Below, in pieces: positions 1 to 7,140 of a stretch of 14,115 bases of DNA (position 1 is its first letter; the number at the start of each line of letters is the position of its first letter). A model generated the notes under the pieces. It was given only the letters and a program-made list of their open reading frames with translations. It was not told where the DNA came from and searched no databases. This DNA is from Thermoplasmata archaeon. GTDB taxonomy: Archaea > Thermoplasmatota > Penumbrarchaeia > Penumbrarchaeales > EX4484-36. The stretch is taken from positions 1 to 14,115 of the forward strand of contig JAGHBW010000127.1 of NCBI GenBank assembly GCA_021160765.1, written 5' to 3'. Made by a program: the position numbers and the translations under genes.

Positions 1-12
1 CTCCCCACACAT
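1..12 (-). CDS. Possible start of a further gene, cut by the window edge
   Basis: On the minus strand an ATG at 12-10 is followed by three open codons (Cys-Gly-Glu) before the window ends. It is preceded by a strong purine-rich Shine-Dalgarno-like run, GGGGGGAGG at 30-22, nine bases upstream of the ATG, which is good spacing. The 44-base gap after the stop of the PKD gene would fit a co-transcribed downstream gene. Only four codons are visible, so no product can be named and the start may be wrong. Confidence 0.3.
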
Positions 13-56
13 GCTTTAGAGCCTCCCCCCTCTCCACACCGACACAATCTCTTTTT

Positions 57-863
57 TCAGGGCGTTATGGATGTGAGAACAACCTCTGCAGAGGGTGTGT
101 CAAAATCCCCATAAAACAGTCTTACAACATCCCCTTCCGCCACCGGAAAGCTTTCCGATGGATACAAGGTGATCGTGTCCCCCTCAGACAGCGTATTTGA
201 AAGATCAACATCCCTGAAAATCACGCTTCCTTCTGTGGCCTCATCCAGTGGAAGGGATAGAAGTAGGGTCTCATTATGGTATATCTTTATTGTATAATTC
301 ATGTAGTACTCCTCCCTCTCCACCGCCTGGACTGTTAGCTTCCACTGCTCCCTTATTGGCGGATTAGCCTGAATGTGTATTGGAGGAAGGAACGTAACAT
401 TAGGTGGTGTACCTTCACCCCCACCACCACTCTCCAGTACTGTTATGGTGACATGTGCGCTATCGGAAAGTTCACCATCTGTCACCGTAAGTGTTACACG
501 ATACTGACCGGGATTAGTATAAGCGTGTTCCACACTCACCCCTGTGGCATCATGGTCATTCTGATAGTTCCCATCCATATCGGAATCCACATTGTCATCA
601 AAGTCCCAGAAGTAAAAGAGAGTGTCACCGTCTGGATCATAGCTTTTGTTAGCGTTGAAGTGTACGCTCTCACCAACCTTCACAATATTCTTATCAACAG
701 TTACATCCGCGAACGGCTTCCTGTTCTTCTCGGTCTCACTGTTTCCAGACGGCTTCTTCTCCTTCATAGCACTATAAAAATAAACCCCAGCACCCACTAC
801 AACTATAATAAGAACTATCAGAGCCAAAACCTTTTTTGACGATAAAAGTTCAAAATCTAGCAT
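57..863 (-). CDS. Membrane-anchored PKD-domain protein, probably cell-surface
   Basis: This 268-residue protein has a lysine pair (10-11) followed by one hydrophobic segment at about 12-32, then a hydrophilic Ser/Glu/Lys linker. That fits an uncleaved N-terminal anchor with the rest outside the cell. Residues about 51-143 form a PKD domain (immunoglobulin-like beta sandwich): YDPDGD at 75-80, FWDFDD at 85-90 and the closing HAYTNPGQYRVTLTVTDG at 113-130. An acidic insert after FWDFDD (D93, D95, D97, G98, D103) resembles a DxDxDG calcium-binding loop. A glycine-rich linker (145-151) leads to a C-terminal domain of about 110 residues that I do not recognise; its strand-rich GDVVRLFYG pattern is somewhat like archaeal pilin-type C-terminal domains. 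PKD domains usually mediate protein-protein or carbohydrate contacts, so an adhesion or envelope role is inferred. The ATG at 863 is supported by AGGGGGG at 876-870, six bases upstream. Confidence 0.8.
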   Translation of the reverse strand: MLDFELLSSKKVLALIVLIIVVVGAGVYFYSAMKEKKPSGNSETEKNRKPFADVTVDKNIVKVGESVHFNANKSYDPDGDTLFYFWDFDDNVDSDMDGNYQNDHDATGVSVEHAYTNPGQYRVTLTVTDGELSDSAHVTITVLESGGGGEGTPPNVTFLPPIHIQANPPIREQWKLTVQAVEREEYYMNYTIKIYHNETLLLSLPLDEATEGSVIFRDVDLSNTLSEGDTITLYPSESFPVAEGDVVRLFYGDFDTPSAEVVLTSITP

Positions 864-881
864 CTAAAACCCCCCTGTGCC

Positions 882-904
882 ATTATAAATTCATTATTTA
901 ATAC
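882..904 (-). promoter_or_regulatory. Candidate archaeal TATA region for the PKD gene
   Basis: The minus strand reads TATTAAATAA at about 903-894 and TTTATAAT at 889-882, in an AT-rich gap between the helicase stop and the PKD start. The upstream box would place initiation near 872, giving a very short leader; the downstream box would place it at the start codon. The gene may also be reached by readthrough from the helicase gene. Which applies cannot be decided from sequence alone. Confidence 0.35.
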
Positions 905-916
905 CTCAACCAATGT

Positions 917-923
917 AAAAAAA
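917..923 (-). terminator. Oligo-T terminator after the helicase gene
   Basis: A run of seven T on the minus strand begins eight bases after the helicase TAA (933-931). Archaeal RNA polymerase typically terminates at such T-runs without needing a hairpin, and no hairpin is seen here. Confidence 0.4.
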
Positions 924-930
924 CTTTTGG

Positions 931-3720
931 TTATGCCCAGAACTGCCTGTTCCTGGCATATCTTATCTCAGCCTTTCTAACCTCCTTCACAAGATCCCTT
1001 TTATCCTCATATGGATACGACAGTATCCTTGCGGCTTCAGTCGGCCCAACACCCCTCCCGGCCAGTACGAGTAAAGCATTTCTTCCATGTGTCATGATGA
1101 GATCAGCAGAGAGGCTCAACCTTTTCCTGTCTGAGGAGGAGAGAGATGCGAAATCCCTCTTTTTTAAGCTCTTCTCCATTCTATCATAATCCATTGGATG
1201 AAGAGCAGAGACCCTCTTGGATGAGCATGAGGGGCAGACAAGAGGCGCATTCCCACCAGCAGTGGCTCTCCAGGTAGAAAGGCAGTTGAGACATACCATC
1301 TTCAAAGGGGTCTCTAGAAGTCTCCTCTCAACTATTCTTAAAATCATATCCTCGTCCGCAGCGGCATATAACAGCTCTCTCCGTGCGTCTCTGTACGCAG
1401 CACCAATTGGTGAGAGACCCTGTATTACAACATTTATCTCACCCCGAGCAATCTTTTTAAGAAACTGGGTGGTGTTTTGAAGGTCCATTCTCTCCTGTAG
1501 AATTCTTTCTACCGCCTCTCTATATACAGGGGTCCCCTCCAGCCTCTCTATAAGCCGATTCATGTTTATATCCTTCAAAGTCGCTTCCCGGTCAATAACC
1601 CCAAATTTCTTCGCCACGTGCAATATCTGCCACCGAAAGATCATGCTCTCTCTCAGGCTTAAAGAAAGATGCTCTCTTAGGGGTGATGAGGACAATCTTT
1701 TCAATATTCTGGCAACATCCTTCGCCTTCACTCTATATCGGGATCGTATCACTATACGGTAAGGGTCCACCTCCACTACAACACCCCCTATGCCCTCCCT
1801 GCTGAGCTCCCAGGCAATAAGTTTTGATACTGCTTCCCCCACCTCCGTACCAACACAAGCATTAACGACAATCTCATCCTCCCCCTCCTCCACAGAGACG
1901 TTTCTATTTGTTGGGACAATATATCCCTCGTCCACCTGCTTCTTAATAAGTTTCAGCGCCTCATTAAGAACGCCCTCTCCAATGCCATATTCTTCAGATA
2001 TCTCTCTAAGGCTTTTCAAACCCTTTGCAACTCTTTCTAACTGGCCTCTTAATTCCCCAACCTCTTGGGCCACCTCGTAATCCACTGGTATGTCCTCCCC
2101 CACCCAGTTGGGAATCTCTCCCAAACCAGCCACTGGAGAGATCACTATGGAGGTGTCCTCAACCGATATCACCTCCCACACCCTTCCATAAAGGATAAAT
2201 CGGACCCCGGGGGCGATGAAAGAGGCTACAAACTTCTCGTCTAGTCTCCCAACAACCCTCCCTGAGGTGAGGTCTTTTAATTCATAAGACCTCTCATCCG
2301 GAATCATTGAAATGTTGGAATAGAAGTATGTCCTGGTTCTTCTGATGCTGTAAAGAACGCCCATGTCCTTATCGTATCCCAATATGCGGAGGGAGGAGAG
2401 AAACTCAATAACCTCTTGAAGTTCCTTGAAACGCAGTTTCCGGAAAGGGTAGCTTTTTCTAAGGAGCCCATAAAGGTGTGATATCGTCAGTCTCTTTTCT
2501 GATAGAAGCATTGCTAATATCTGATTTACCAGTACCGCCATTGGCTTCTCTCTCATCCTCCTCCTCTCTAGATCTCCCCGCCGGGTCCTTCTGGAAATGA
2601 CAATAGACTCAAGAATGTCGTCAAAGGAGAACGTTATGACCTCACCCCTACTGACCCCTGACAAAGTATGGCCAGACCTCCCGGCCCTCTGAATAAGCCT
2701 CTCCACTCTCCGGGGGGAGGTTATTTGATATACCTTGTCCACATCGCCAATGTCAATCCCCAACTCCATGGATGATGTGCAAAGAAGGGCTTTTAGGTCC
2801 CCTTTTTTAAATCTACTTTCCACATCCATCCTTATCTCCCTGGAGAGGCTTCCGTGATGAACCTCCACCGAAAAATCTGGAAAAATCTGGTGAAACCATG
2901 CGCCATAAGCCTCAGCAGCATCTCTTGTATTGGTAAAAATGAGAATTTTTCTATATTGCTCGGAATCTCTTTTTATGTGGTCTATGGCATCCAGGGACCT
3001 GGGACTCATCCGATAGGATAAAGCCTTTTTGACGAGCTCTTTCTTCTCCTCAGTTGTATATATGTCTATCTCCATTCCTTTCTTTAAATCTGATGTTATG
3101 ATAACTGGCATCTCCCTCATCCCCACCAGAAACCTAGCCACAGATCGCGGGTTCTCCACAGTTGCTGAGAGGCCTATCCGCTGGAGTGGGCCAGCAATCT
3201 CTTCCAGCCTCTCCAACCCCACTGCTAATTGTGCGCCCCTATCTTCGCCGTAAAGTTCGTGTATTTCGTCCACCACTACGCTTCTTACACCCTTTAGGTG
3301 CTTCTTAAGGCGTCTTCCTGTGAAAAGTATTTGAAGGGTCTCAGGGGTGGTTATAAGCATGTCTGGGGGTTCCTTGGATTGTTTTGTCCTCTCCGCTTGC
3401 GAGGTGTCTGAATGCCTTACCCCCACAGTAATTCCCATTCTTTCGCACCACTTTTCTACCCTATCCAGAAGATCCCTGTTAAGCGCCCTTAAAGGAGCAA
3501 TATATATTATGCTGAAACCCCCCTTCCTCCCATTATTTTCTTTAGTCAGAAGATGTCTTAAGAAAAGGGGAATTAAAGCCGCCTCAGTCTTTCCTGAGCC
3601 TGTGGGGGCGATTATAAGCGCCGACTTTCCACTGATAATGGGGTCTAAGGCCTTTATCTGAAGGGGAGTTAAGCTCTCTATACCCTTAAGCTTCAATATC
3701 TTTTTCAGCCGTTCTTCCAC
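931..3720 (-). CDS. Lhr-like superfamily 2 (DEIH-box) helicase with C-terminal zinc knuckle
   Basis: This 929-residue ATP-dependent nucleic-acid helicase has all core SF2 motifs: Q-like LTPLQ (17-21), Walker A APTGSGKTEA (38-47), motif Ia-like APLRAL (75-80), TTPE (124-127), DEIH (151-154), SAT (185-187), motif V-region SMELGIDIGDV (317-327) and motif VI QRAGRSGH (344-351). Beyond the two RecA domains (to about 395) lies a long C-terminal region. Residues about 620-800 resemble the DEAD-associated domain of Lhr proteins, including a VVNACVGTEVGEAV block and a late DLQNTTQFLKKIARGEI block. C810, C813, C829 and C832 form a CxxC...CxxC zinc site. GRGVGPTEAARIL near 888-900 is helix-hairpin-helix-like. 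Family members unwind DNA or DNA/RNA in repair and RNA processing. Archaeal ASH-Ski2 helicases are the main alternative subfamily. The start is GTG at 3720; the only Shine-Dalgarno-like run (3743-3737) is 16 bases away, and the TATA position suggests a leaderless transcript. Confidence 0.88.
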   Translation of the reverse strand: MEERLKKILKLKGIESLTPLQIKALDPIISGKSALIIAPTGSGKTEAALIPLFLRHLLTKENNGRKGGFSIIYIAPLRALNRDLLDRVEKWCERMGITVGVRHSDTSQAERTKQSKEPPDMLITTPETLQILFTGRRLKKHLKGVRSVVVDEIHELYGEDRGAQLAVGLERLEEIAGPLQRIGLSATVENPRSVARFLVGMREMPVIITSDLKKGMEIDIYTTEEKKELVKKALSYRMSPRSLDAIDHIKRDSEQYRKILIFTNTRDAAEAYGAWFHQIFPDFSVEVHHGSLSREIRMDVESRFKKGDLKALLCTSSMELGIDIGDVDKVYQITSPRRVERLIQRAGRSGHTLSGVSRGEVITFSFDDILESIVISRRTRRGDLERRRMREKPMAVLVNQILAMLLSEKRLTISHLYGLLRKSYPFRKLRFKELQEVIEFLSSLRILGYDKDMGVLYSIRRTRTYFYSNISMIPDERSYELKDLTSGRVVGRLDEKFVASFIAPGVRFILYGRVWEVISVEDTSIVISPVAGLGEIPNWVGEDIPVDYEVAQEVGELRGQLERVAKGLKSLREISEEYGIGEGVLNEALKLIKKQVDEGYIVPTNRNVSVEEGEDEIVVNACVGTEVGEAVSKLIAWELSREGIGGVVVEVDPYRIVIRSRYRVKAKDVARILKRLSSSPLREHLSLSLRESMIFRWQILHVAKKFGVIDREATLKDINMNRLIERLEGTPVYREAVERILQERMDLQNTTQFLKKIARGEINVVIQGLSPIGAAYRDARRELLYAAADEDMILRIVERRLLETPLKMVCLNCLSTWRATAGGNAPLVCPSCSSKRVSALHPMDYDRMEKSLKKRDFASLSSSDRKRLSLSADLIMTHGRNALLVLAGRGVGPTEAARILSYPYEDKRDLVKEVRKAEIRYARNRQFWA

Positions 3721-3743
3721 ATCTTATGTGCCACAACTCCCCC

Positions 3744-3751
3744 TATAAAAA
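3744..3751 (-). promoter_or_regulatory. TATA box of the helicase gene
   Basis: The minus strand reads TTTTTATA at 3751-3744. Its centre is about 26-27 bases upstream of the GTG start codon at 3720, the normal distance from an archaeal TATA box to the transcription start. Transcription would therefore begin at or next to the start codon. Confidence 0.5.
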
Positions 3752-3770
3752 CCTAATCTCAAAGATTGGG
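3752..3770. promoter_or_regulatory. Imperfect palindrome between divergent promoters, candidate operator
   Basis: The 19-base sequence CCTAATCTCAAAGATTGGG has perfect 5-bp arms (AATCT/AGATT) around a 3-base centre. They extend outwards to two further C:G pairs with one mismatch. It touches the upstream (BRE) side of the helicase TATA box and ends seven bases before the TTATAT box that faces the transketolase genes. This is a classic position for a dimeric regulator acting on both promoters. The regulator is unknown. Confidence 0.4.
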
Positions 3771-3776
3771 AAAAAA

Positions 3777-3785
3777 GGTTATATC
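3777..3785 (+). promoter_or_regulatory. TATA box of the transketolase operon
   Basis: GGTTATATC at 3777-3785 follows an A-rich stretch (AAAAAA at 3771-3776) that could serve as the BRE. Initiation about 25 bases downstream, near 3807, would give a leader of about 25 bases containing the AGGGGT Shine-Dalgarno-like run at 3822-3827. Confidence 0.5.
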
Positions 3786-3831
3786 CCTCACCTTGATTAT
3801 CCCATCAGACTTTTTCTCGGCAGGGGTAAAG

Positions 3832-4689
3832 ATGTCGCAGAGGCTGGATTATCTGAAGGATCTTGAGAACGTCATACCGGACCTGGAGAAGAAAGCCAAC
3901 AGGGCAAGAAAGTGGATACTAAAAATGACTACAGAAGCGGGGTCAGGACACCCAGGGGGATCACTCTCTGTTGTAGATGTTCTGGTTGCCCTCTATTTCC
4001 GTGTCATGAGGCACAATCCTCTCAATCCTCGCTGGGAGGATAGAGATAGATTGGTTCTAAGCAAGGGTCACGCTGCCCCAGCCCTCTACGCTGTCCTTGC
4101 AATGGCGGGCTACTTCCCCGAGGAGGAGCTCATGACCTTAAGAAAACTTGGAACACGTCTTCAGGGCCACCCCAGTATGCGCCTCACCCCGGGGGTTGAT
4201 ATGTCTACAGGGTCCTTAGGCCAAGGACTTTCTGTTGGGATCGGTATGGCACTTGCAGGAAAGCTGGACAGAAGGGATTACAGGGTTTACGTTCTTCTGG
4301 GAGATGGTGAATGTCAGGAGGGGCAGGTGTGGGAGGCAGCAATGTTTGCGGGGCACCACCGTCTGGAGAATCTATGTGCAGTGGTAGACAACAACAAACT
4401 TCAGCTGGATGCACCAACGGATAAGATAGTTTCTGTTGAACCCTTAGCGCCCAAATTTGAGGCCTTTGGATGGAATGCCATTGTCATAAATGGGCACGAC
4501 TTTAAAGAGATCCTTATGGCTTTCAGAGAGGCGGAGAAGGTTAGGGATCGACCAACAGTCATCATATCCAATACAATAAAGGGCAAAGGTGTCTCTTTCA
4601 TGGAGGGGGTTGTTAAGTATCACGGTAAGCCATTGACTCCTGAACAGTTAAAGGCGGCCCTGGAGGAGCTGGGGGGTGATGTTGAATGA
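3832..4689 (+). CDS. Transketolase, N-terminal (TPP pyrophosphate-binding) subunit
   Basis: This 285-residue protein is the N-terminal half of transketolase, which in most archaea is split into two chains. With the C-terminal subunit it moves two-carbon ketol units between sugar phosphates using thiamine diphosphate, in the cytoplasm, to make pentose and erythrose phosphates. Numbered from the chosen ATG, it has GSGHPGG with H40, SKGHAAP with H80, GHPS with H113, the TPP motif GDGE (157-160) through NN (187-188), and a late YHGKP. These match the active-site histidines and cofactor motif of the family. The open frame extends back to a TTG at 3766, but that would lie upstream of and across the TATA box. 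ATG 3832 has AGGGGT just upstream and gives the usual length (archaeal N subunits are about 270-290 residues). The stop overlaps the next gene as ATGA. Confidence 0.95.
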   Translation: MSQRLDYLKDLENVIPDLEKKANRARKWILKMTTEAGSGHPGGSLSVVDVLVALYFRVMRHNPLNPRWEDRDRLVLSKGHAAPALYAVLAMAGYFPEEELMTLRKLGTRLQGHPSMRLTPGVDMSTGSLGQGLSVGIGMALAGKLDRRDYRVYVLLGDGECQEGQVWEAAMFAGHHRLENLCAVVDNNKLQLDAPTDKIVSVEPLAPKFEAFGWNAIVINGHDFKEILMAFREAEKVRDRPTVIISNTIKGKGVSFMEGVVKYHGKPLTPEQLKAALEELGGDVE

Positions 4690-5630
4690 AGTGGAAATAC
4701 GCCAACATGAGGGATGCCTTCGGAAAAACTCTTGTGGAGTTGGGAAAAAAATACCCCCAGATTGTTGTCCTCAACGCAGACCTTTCTTCCTCCACTCGCA
4801 CACATTATTTTGAGAAAGAGTTCCCCGAGAGGTTCTGGAACGTCGGTGTAGCAGAACAGAACATGATGGGCATTGCGGCTGGTCTGGCAACCACCGGAAA
4901 AATAGTCTTCGCCTCTACCTTCGCAATGTTTGCTACTGGCAGAGCCTATGATCAGGTCAGGCAGTCCATAGCCTACCCCGCCCTGAATGTGAAAATAGTG
5001 GCCTCGCATGCGGGTATAACTGTCGGGGGGGATGGAGCGTCTCACCAGATGCACGAAGATATTGCCCTTATGAGAGTTCTCCCCAATATGACCGTTATTG
5101 TTCCCGCTGATTTCTATGAAACAAGAAAGGTAATAACGAGTATAGTGGAGACTGGTGGCCCCACCTATGTGAGGATGGCAAGGACTGACACCCCCATGAT
5201 CTACGATGAGGACTATGTGTTTAGAATAGGAAAGGCTGATCTTCTATCCGACGGGGATGATGTCACCATTGTAGCAATGGGTTTAATGCTCTCAAAAGCG
5301 ATTGAGGCTGCAGATGAACTCAAAAAAGAGGGGATTTCTGCAAGGGTTATCAACATGTCCACAGTCAAACCCCTAGATGACAAAATTGTGGAGAAGGCAG
5401 CAAGGGAAACCGGAGGGATTGTAACCGCTGAGGAGCACAACGTCTTGATGGGCATGGGCTCGGCGGTAGCAGAGGTTATAGCGGAAAGGTACCCTGTTCC
5501 CATAAAGCGGGTTGGAATTCCAGATGTGTTTGGGGAGTCGGGAGAAAGCGAAGAGCTTATGGAAGCTTATGGCCTTACCGTGAAGAATATAGTGGAACAG
5601 ACCAGATTAGTAATGAAAATGAGGGAATAA
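4686..5630 (+). CDS. Transketolase, C-terminal (pyrimidine-binding) subunit
   Basis: This 314-residue protein contains the pyrimidine-binding and C-terminal domains of transketolase. The catalytic glutamate that activates the TPP aminopyrimidine is E57 in GVAEQNM. The segment FAMFATGRAYDQVRQS (79-94) and H120 in ASHQMHEDIALMR are characteristic of the family. The C-terminal third (from about residue 190) is the transketolase C domain, with VITAEEH-like sequence near GIVTAEEHNVLMG. It overlaps the N subunit by four bases (ATGA), with GGGGGGTGATG in the end of that gene as ribosome binding site, so the two chains are translationally coupled in equal amounts. Its TAA at 5628-5630 directly touches the stop codon of mbhN on the other strand. 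A 1-deoxyxylulose-5-phosphate synthase is less likely because of the two-chain form and the lengths. Confidence 0.95.
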   Translation: MKWKYANMRDAFGKTLVELGKKYPQIVVLNADLSSSTRTHYFEKEFPERFWNVGVAEQNMMGIAAGLATTGKIVFASTFAMFATGRAYDQVRQSIAYPALNVKIVASHAGITVGGDGASHQMHEDIALMRVLPNMTVIVPADFYETRKVITSIVETGGPTYVRMARTDTPMIYDEDYVFRIGKADLLSDGDDVTIVAMGLMLSKAIEAADELKKEGISARVINMSTVKPLDDKIVEKAARETGGIVTAEEHNVLMGMGSAVAEVIAERYPVPIKRVGIPDVFGESGESEELMEAYGLTVKNIVEQTRLVMKMRE

Positions 5631-6092
5631 TCACTCCTTCTTATCCGCCGTCTTCTTCTCTTTCTCCACCTTTTTCACGTAATCCTCTGTGGCTCCTATT
5701 ATAAGACTCTTGCCATATTTCTCATAATCCGCAAGCTCAAATTCTTTGCTCATGGATAGGCATTTTTTGGGGCATATGTCGTTGCACTGTGAGCAGAAGG
5801 TACATCTGGAGATGTATATCTTAACCTTTTTCACTTCGGGAACAAACTCTATTGCCCTACTGGGACACACCTTTATACAGAGCTGACAGCCTATACACTC
5901 CTCTATATTATAAGCGATCCTGCCCCGGAACCCTTCCGGAACCTCTACTGGTGGGTTCAATTTAATCTTCCCTTTCTGAACTAATTCCACCACCTCTGTT
6001 AGTGTAACCTTTGGTTTATATTTTGCAGGATATGGATTTGTGAACGGTCTCTTAATCATCTGTTTCAGGACTTCTATTGCTACTGGAAACAT
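5631..6092 (-). CDS. mbhN: Membrane-bound hydrogenase subunit N, 2[4Fe-4S] ferredoxin-like (NuoI-like)
   Basis: This is the electron-entry subunit of the Mbh complex. It receives electrons from reduced ferredoxin on the cytoplasmic face and passes them to MbhJ. Two complete CxxCxxCxxxCP motifs are visible: C68, C71, C74, C78 and C99, C102, C105, C109 (numbered from the upstream Met at 6098). Each motif donates its last cysteine to the other cluster in the usual ferredoxin fold. The charged C-terminus is a lysine/glutamate-rich tail. Start choice: an ATG at 6098 lies only two bases after GGAGG, whereas the ATG two codons later, at 6092, sits at a good seven-base distance, so 6092 is preferred (153 residues). 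The ribosome binding site overlaps the mbhM stop codon. This is the last gene of the operon. Confidence 0.93.
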   Translation of the reverse strand: MFPVAIEVLKQMIKRPFTNPYPAKYKPKVTLTEVVELVQKGKIKLNPPVEVPEGFRGRIAYNIEECIGCQLCIKVCPSRAIEFVPEVKKVKIYISRCTFCSQCNDICPKKCLSMSKEFELADYEKYGKSLIIGATEDYVKKVEKEKKTADKKE

Positions 6093-6105
6093 CTTCATTC
6101 CTCCT

Positions 6106-7140
6106 TCAGAGTACCTGCAGATCCAACATCAGCAGAAAGACACCTACAAGAGCCATTGCACCCACTCTCTTCCAATACACGTCAGTGATCTGGTCCACCT
6201 TAATCCTAGAAAACGCCGTCCTGGGGAATGACACCGCTACAACAACCAACAGAATCAGCTTCAGCATGTAAAAGAGGAAATCTATGCCCCATCCAATGTA
6301 CTTGTTTATATCTACATCCAATACACTTTCCAGGGTTGGTGTGAGACCCCATGGGAAAAAGAGAGCTATAACAAGCGTTCCAAGAGCTACTGTCTTTACC
6401 GCATCTGCAAGCATAAACATTGCTAGATTTCTACCCGAGTACTCAGCCAGAAGACCACCACATATCTCCGTTTCTGCCTCTGGTGCGTCAAAAGGTATTT
6501 TGGACATCTCCCCGGGGAGCGTTATAAGTATGGTTCCTAGAAGAAGTATTGCGCCCACAGCACCTACAGCACCAACATGATCCCAAATGGGATAAGACAT
6601 TATCCCCGAGAAGGTGAATGCCGCGAAATCAAGCCCACCAGAGGCTGCTTTCCAGGCTATGGCAATTATAACAGAAGCCAGTGGGAGCTCATAGGAGATC
6701 ATCAGAACCATTTCCCTTTGAGCGCCTACCGTGGCATATGGGGATCCAGAAGCAAACCCGCCAACGACCATGGCCAGAGAGGGGATTATCAGAAGATATA
6801 GAACCAGAATCAGATCCCCACCCTCACTCAGCATTGGGGAGAATGGTCCAAGTGGGAGGTAAACCATAACCGCCATTGCTGCTGCGAAGGCTAAGATGGG
6901 TGCATTGTTGTATATACTCTGTACAGCGTTCTCAGGAATTATAGTCTGCTTATAAAGAAGCTTTTTCACATCCCTAAAAGGTTGCCTGATGGGTGGCCCG
7001 ATACGGGACTGCATTCGTGCGTGTACTTTCCGATCTATACCCACAAGGATCAAACCGAAGATTAGCGCGAAGAGGGCAACTGCTATTGCACCTACTGTGC
7101 TCCTCAGAAGTATTTCCACCTCATACGGGATGTCCAGCAT
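6106..7140 (-). CDS. mbhM: Membrane-bound hydrogenase subunit M (NuoH-like membrane anchor)
   Basis: This 344-residue, multi-spanning (about eight helices) membrane subunit joins the hydrogenase arm to the ion-pumping arm. Family signatures are clear: RKVHARMQSRIGPP (37-50), SPYATVGAQREMVLMISYE (133-151), and the conserved acidic loop FDAPEAETEICGGLLAEYSG (217-236), whose carboxylates are thought to start the proton path in NuoH and MbhM. It begins directly after the mbhL stop (TAA then ATG, no spacer), with AAAGGAGGG inside the end of mbhL as ribosome binding site. Length is normal for the family. NuoH of a true complex I is the alternative, ruled out by the hydrogenase-type MbhL next door. 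Confidence 0.95.
   Translation of the reverse strand: MLDIPYEVEILLRSTVGAIAVALFALIFGLILVGIDRKVHARMQSRIGPPIRQPFRDVKKLLYKQTIIPENAVQSIYNNAPILAFAAAMAVMVYLPLGPFSPMLSEGGDLILVLYLLIIPSLAMVVGGFASGSPYATVGAQREMVLMISYELPLASVIIAIAWKAASGGLDFAAFTFSGIMSYPIWDHVGAVGAVGAILLLGTILITLPGEMSKIPFDAPEAETEICGGLLAEYSGRNLAMFMLADAVKTVALGTLVIALFFPWGLTPTLESVLDVDINKYIGWGIDFLFYMLKLILLVVVAVSFPRTAFSRIKVDQITDVYWKRVGAMALVGVFLLMLDLQVL

Noticed and set aside
375..839. 154-residue plus-strand open frame
   Set aside because: It is antisense to the PKD gene, and its residue composition looks like a shadow of the coding strand.
3766..3831. Longer transketolase N subunit starting at TTG 3766
   Set aside because: The added segment spans the TATA box and is not family-like; ATG 3832 gives the usual length.
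4620..5054. 144-residue minus-strand open frame
   Set aside because: It lies antisense to the clear transketolase genes, is low-complexity in parts, has no recognisable motif and no fitting promoter.
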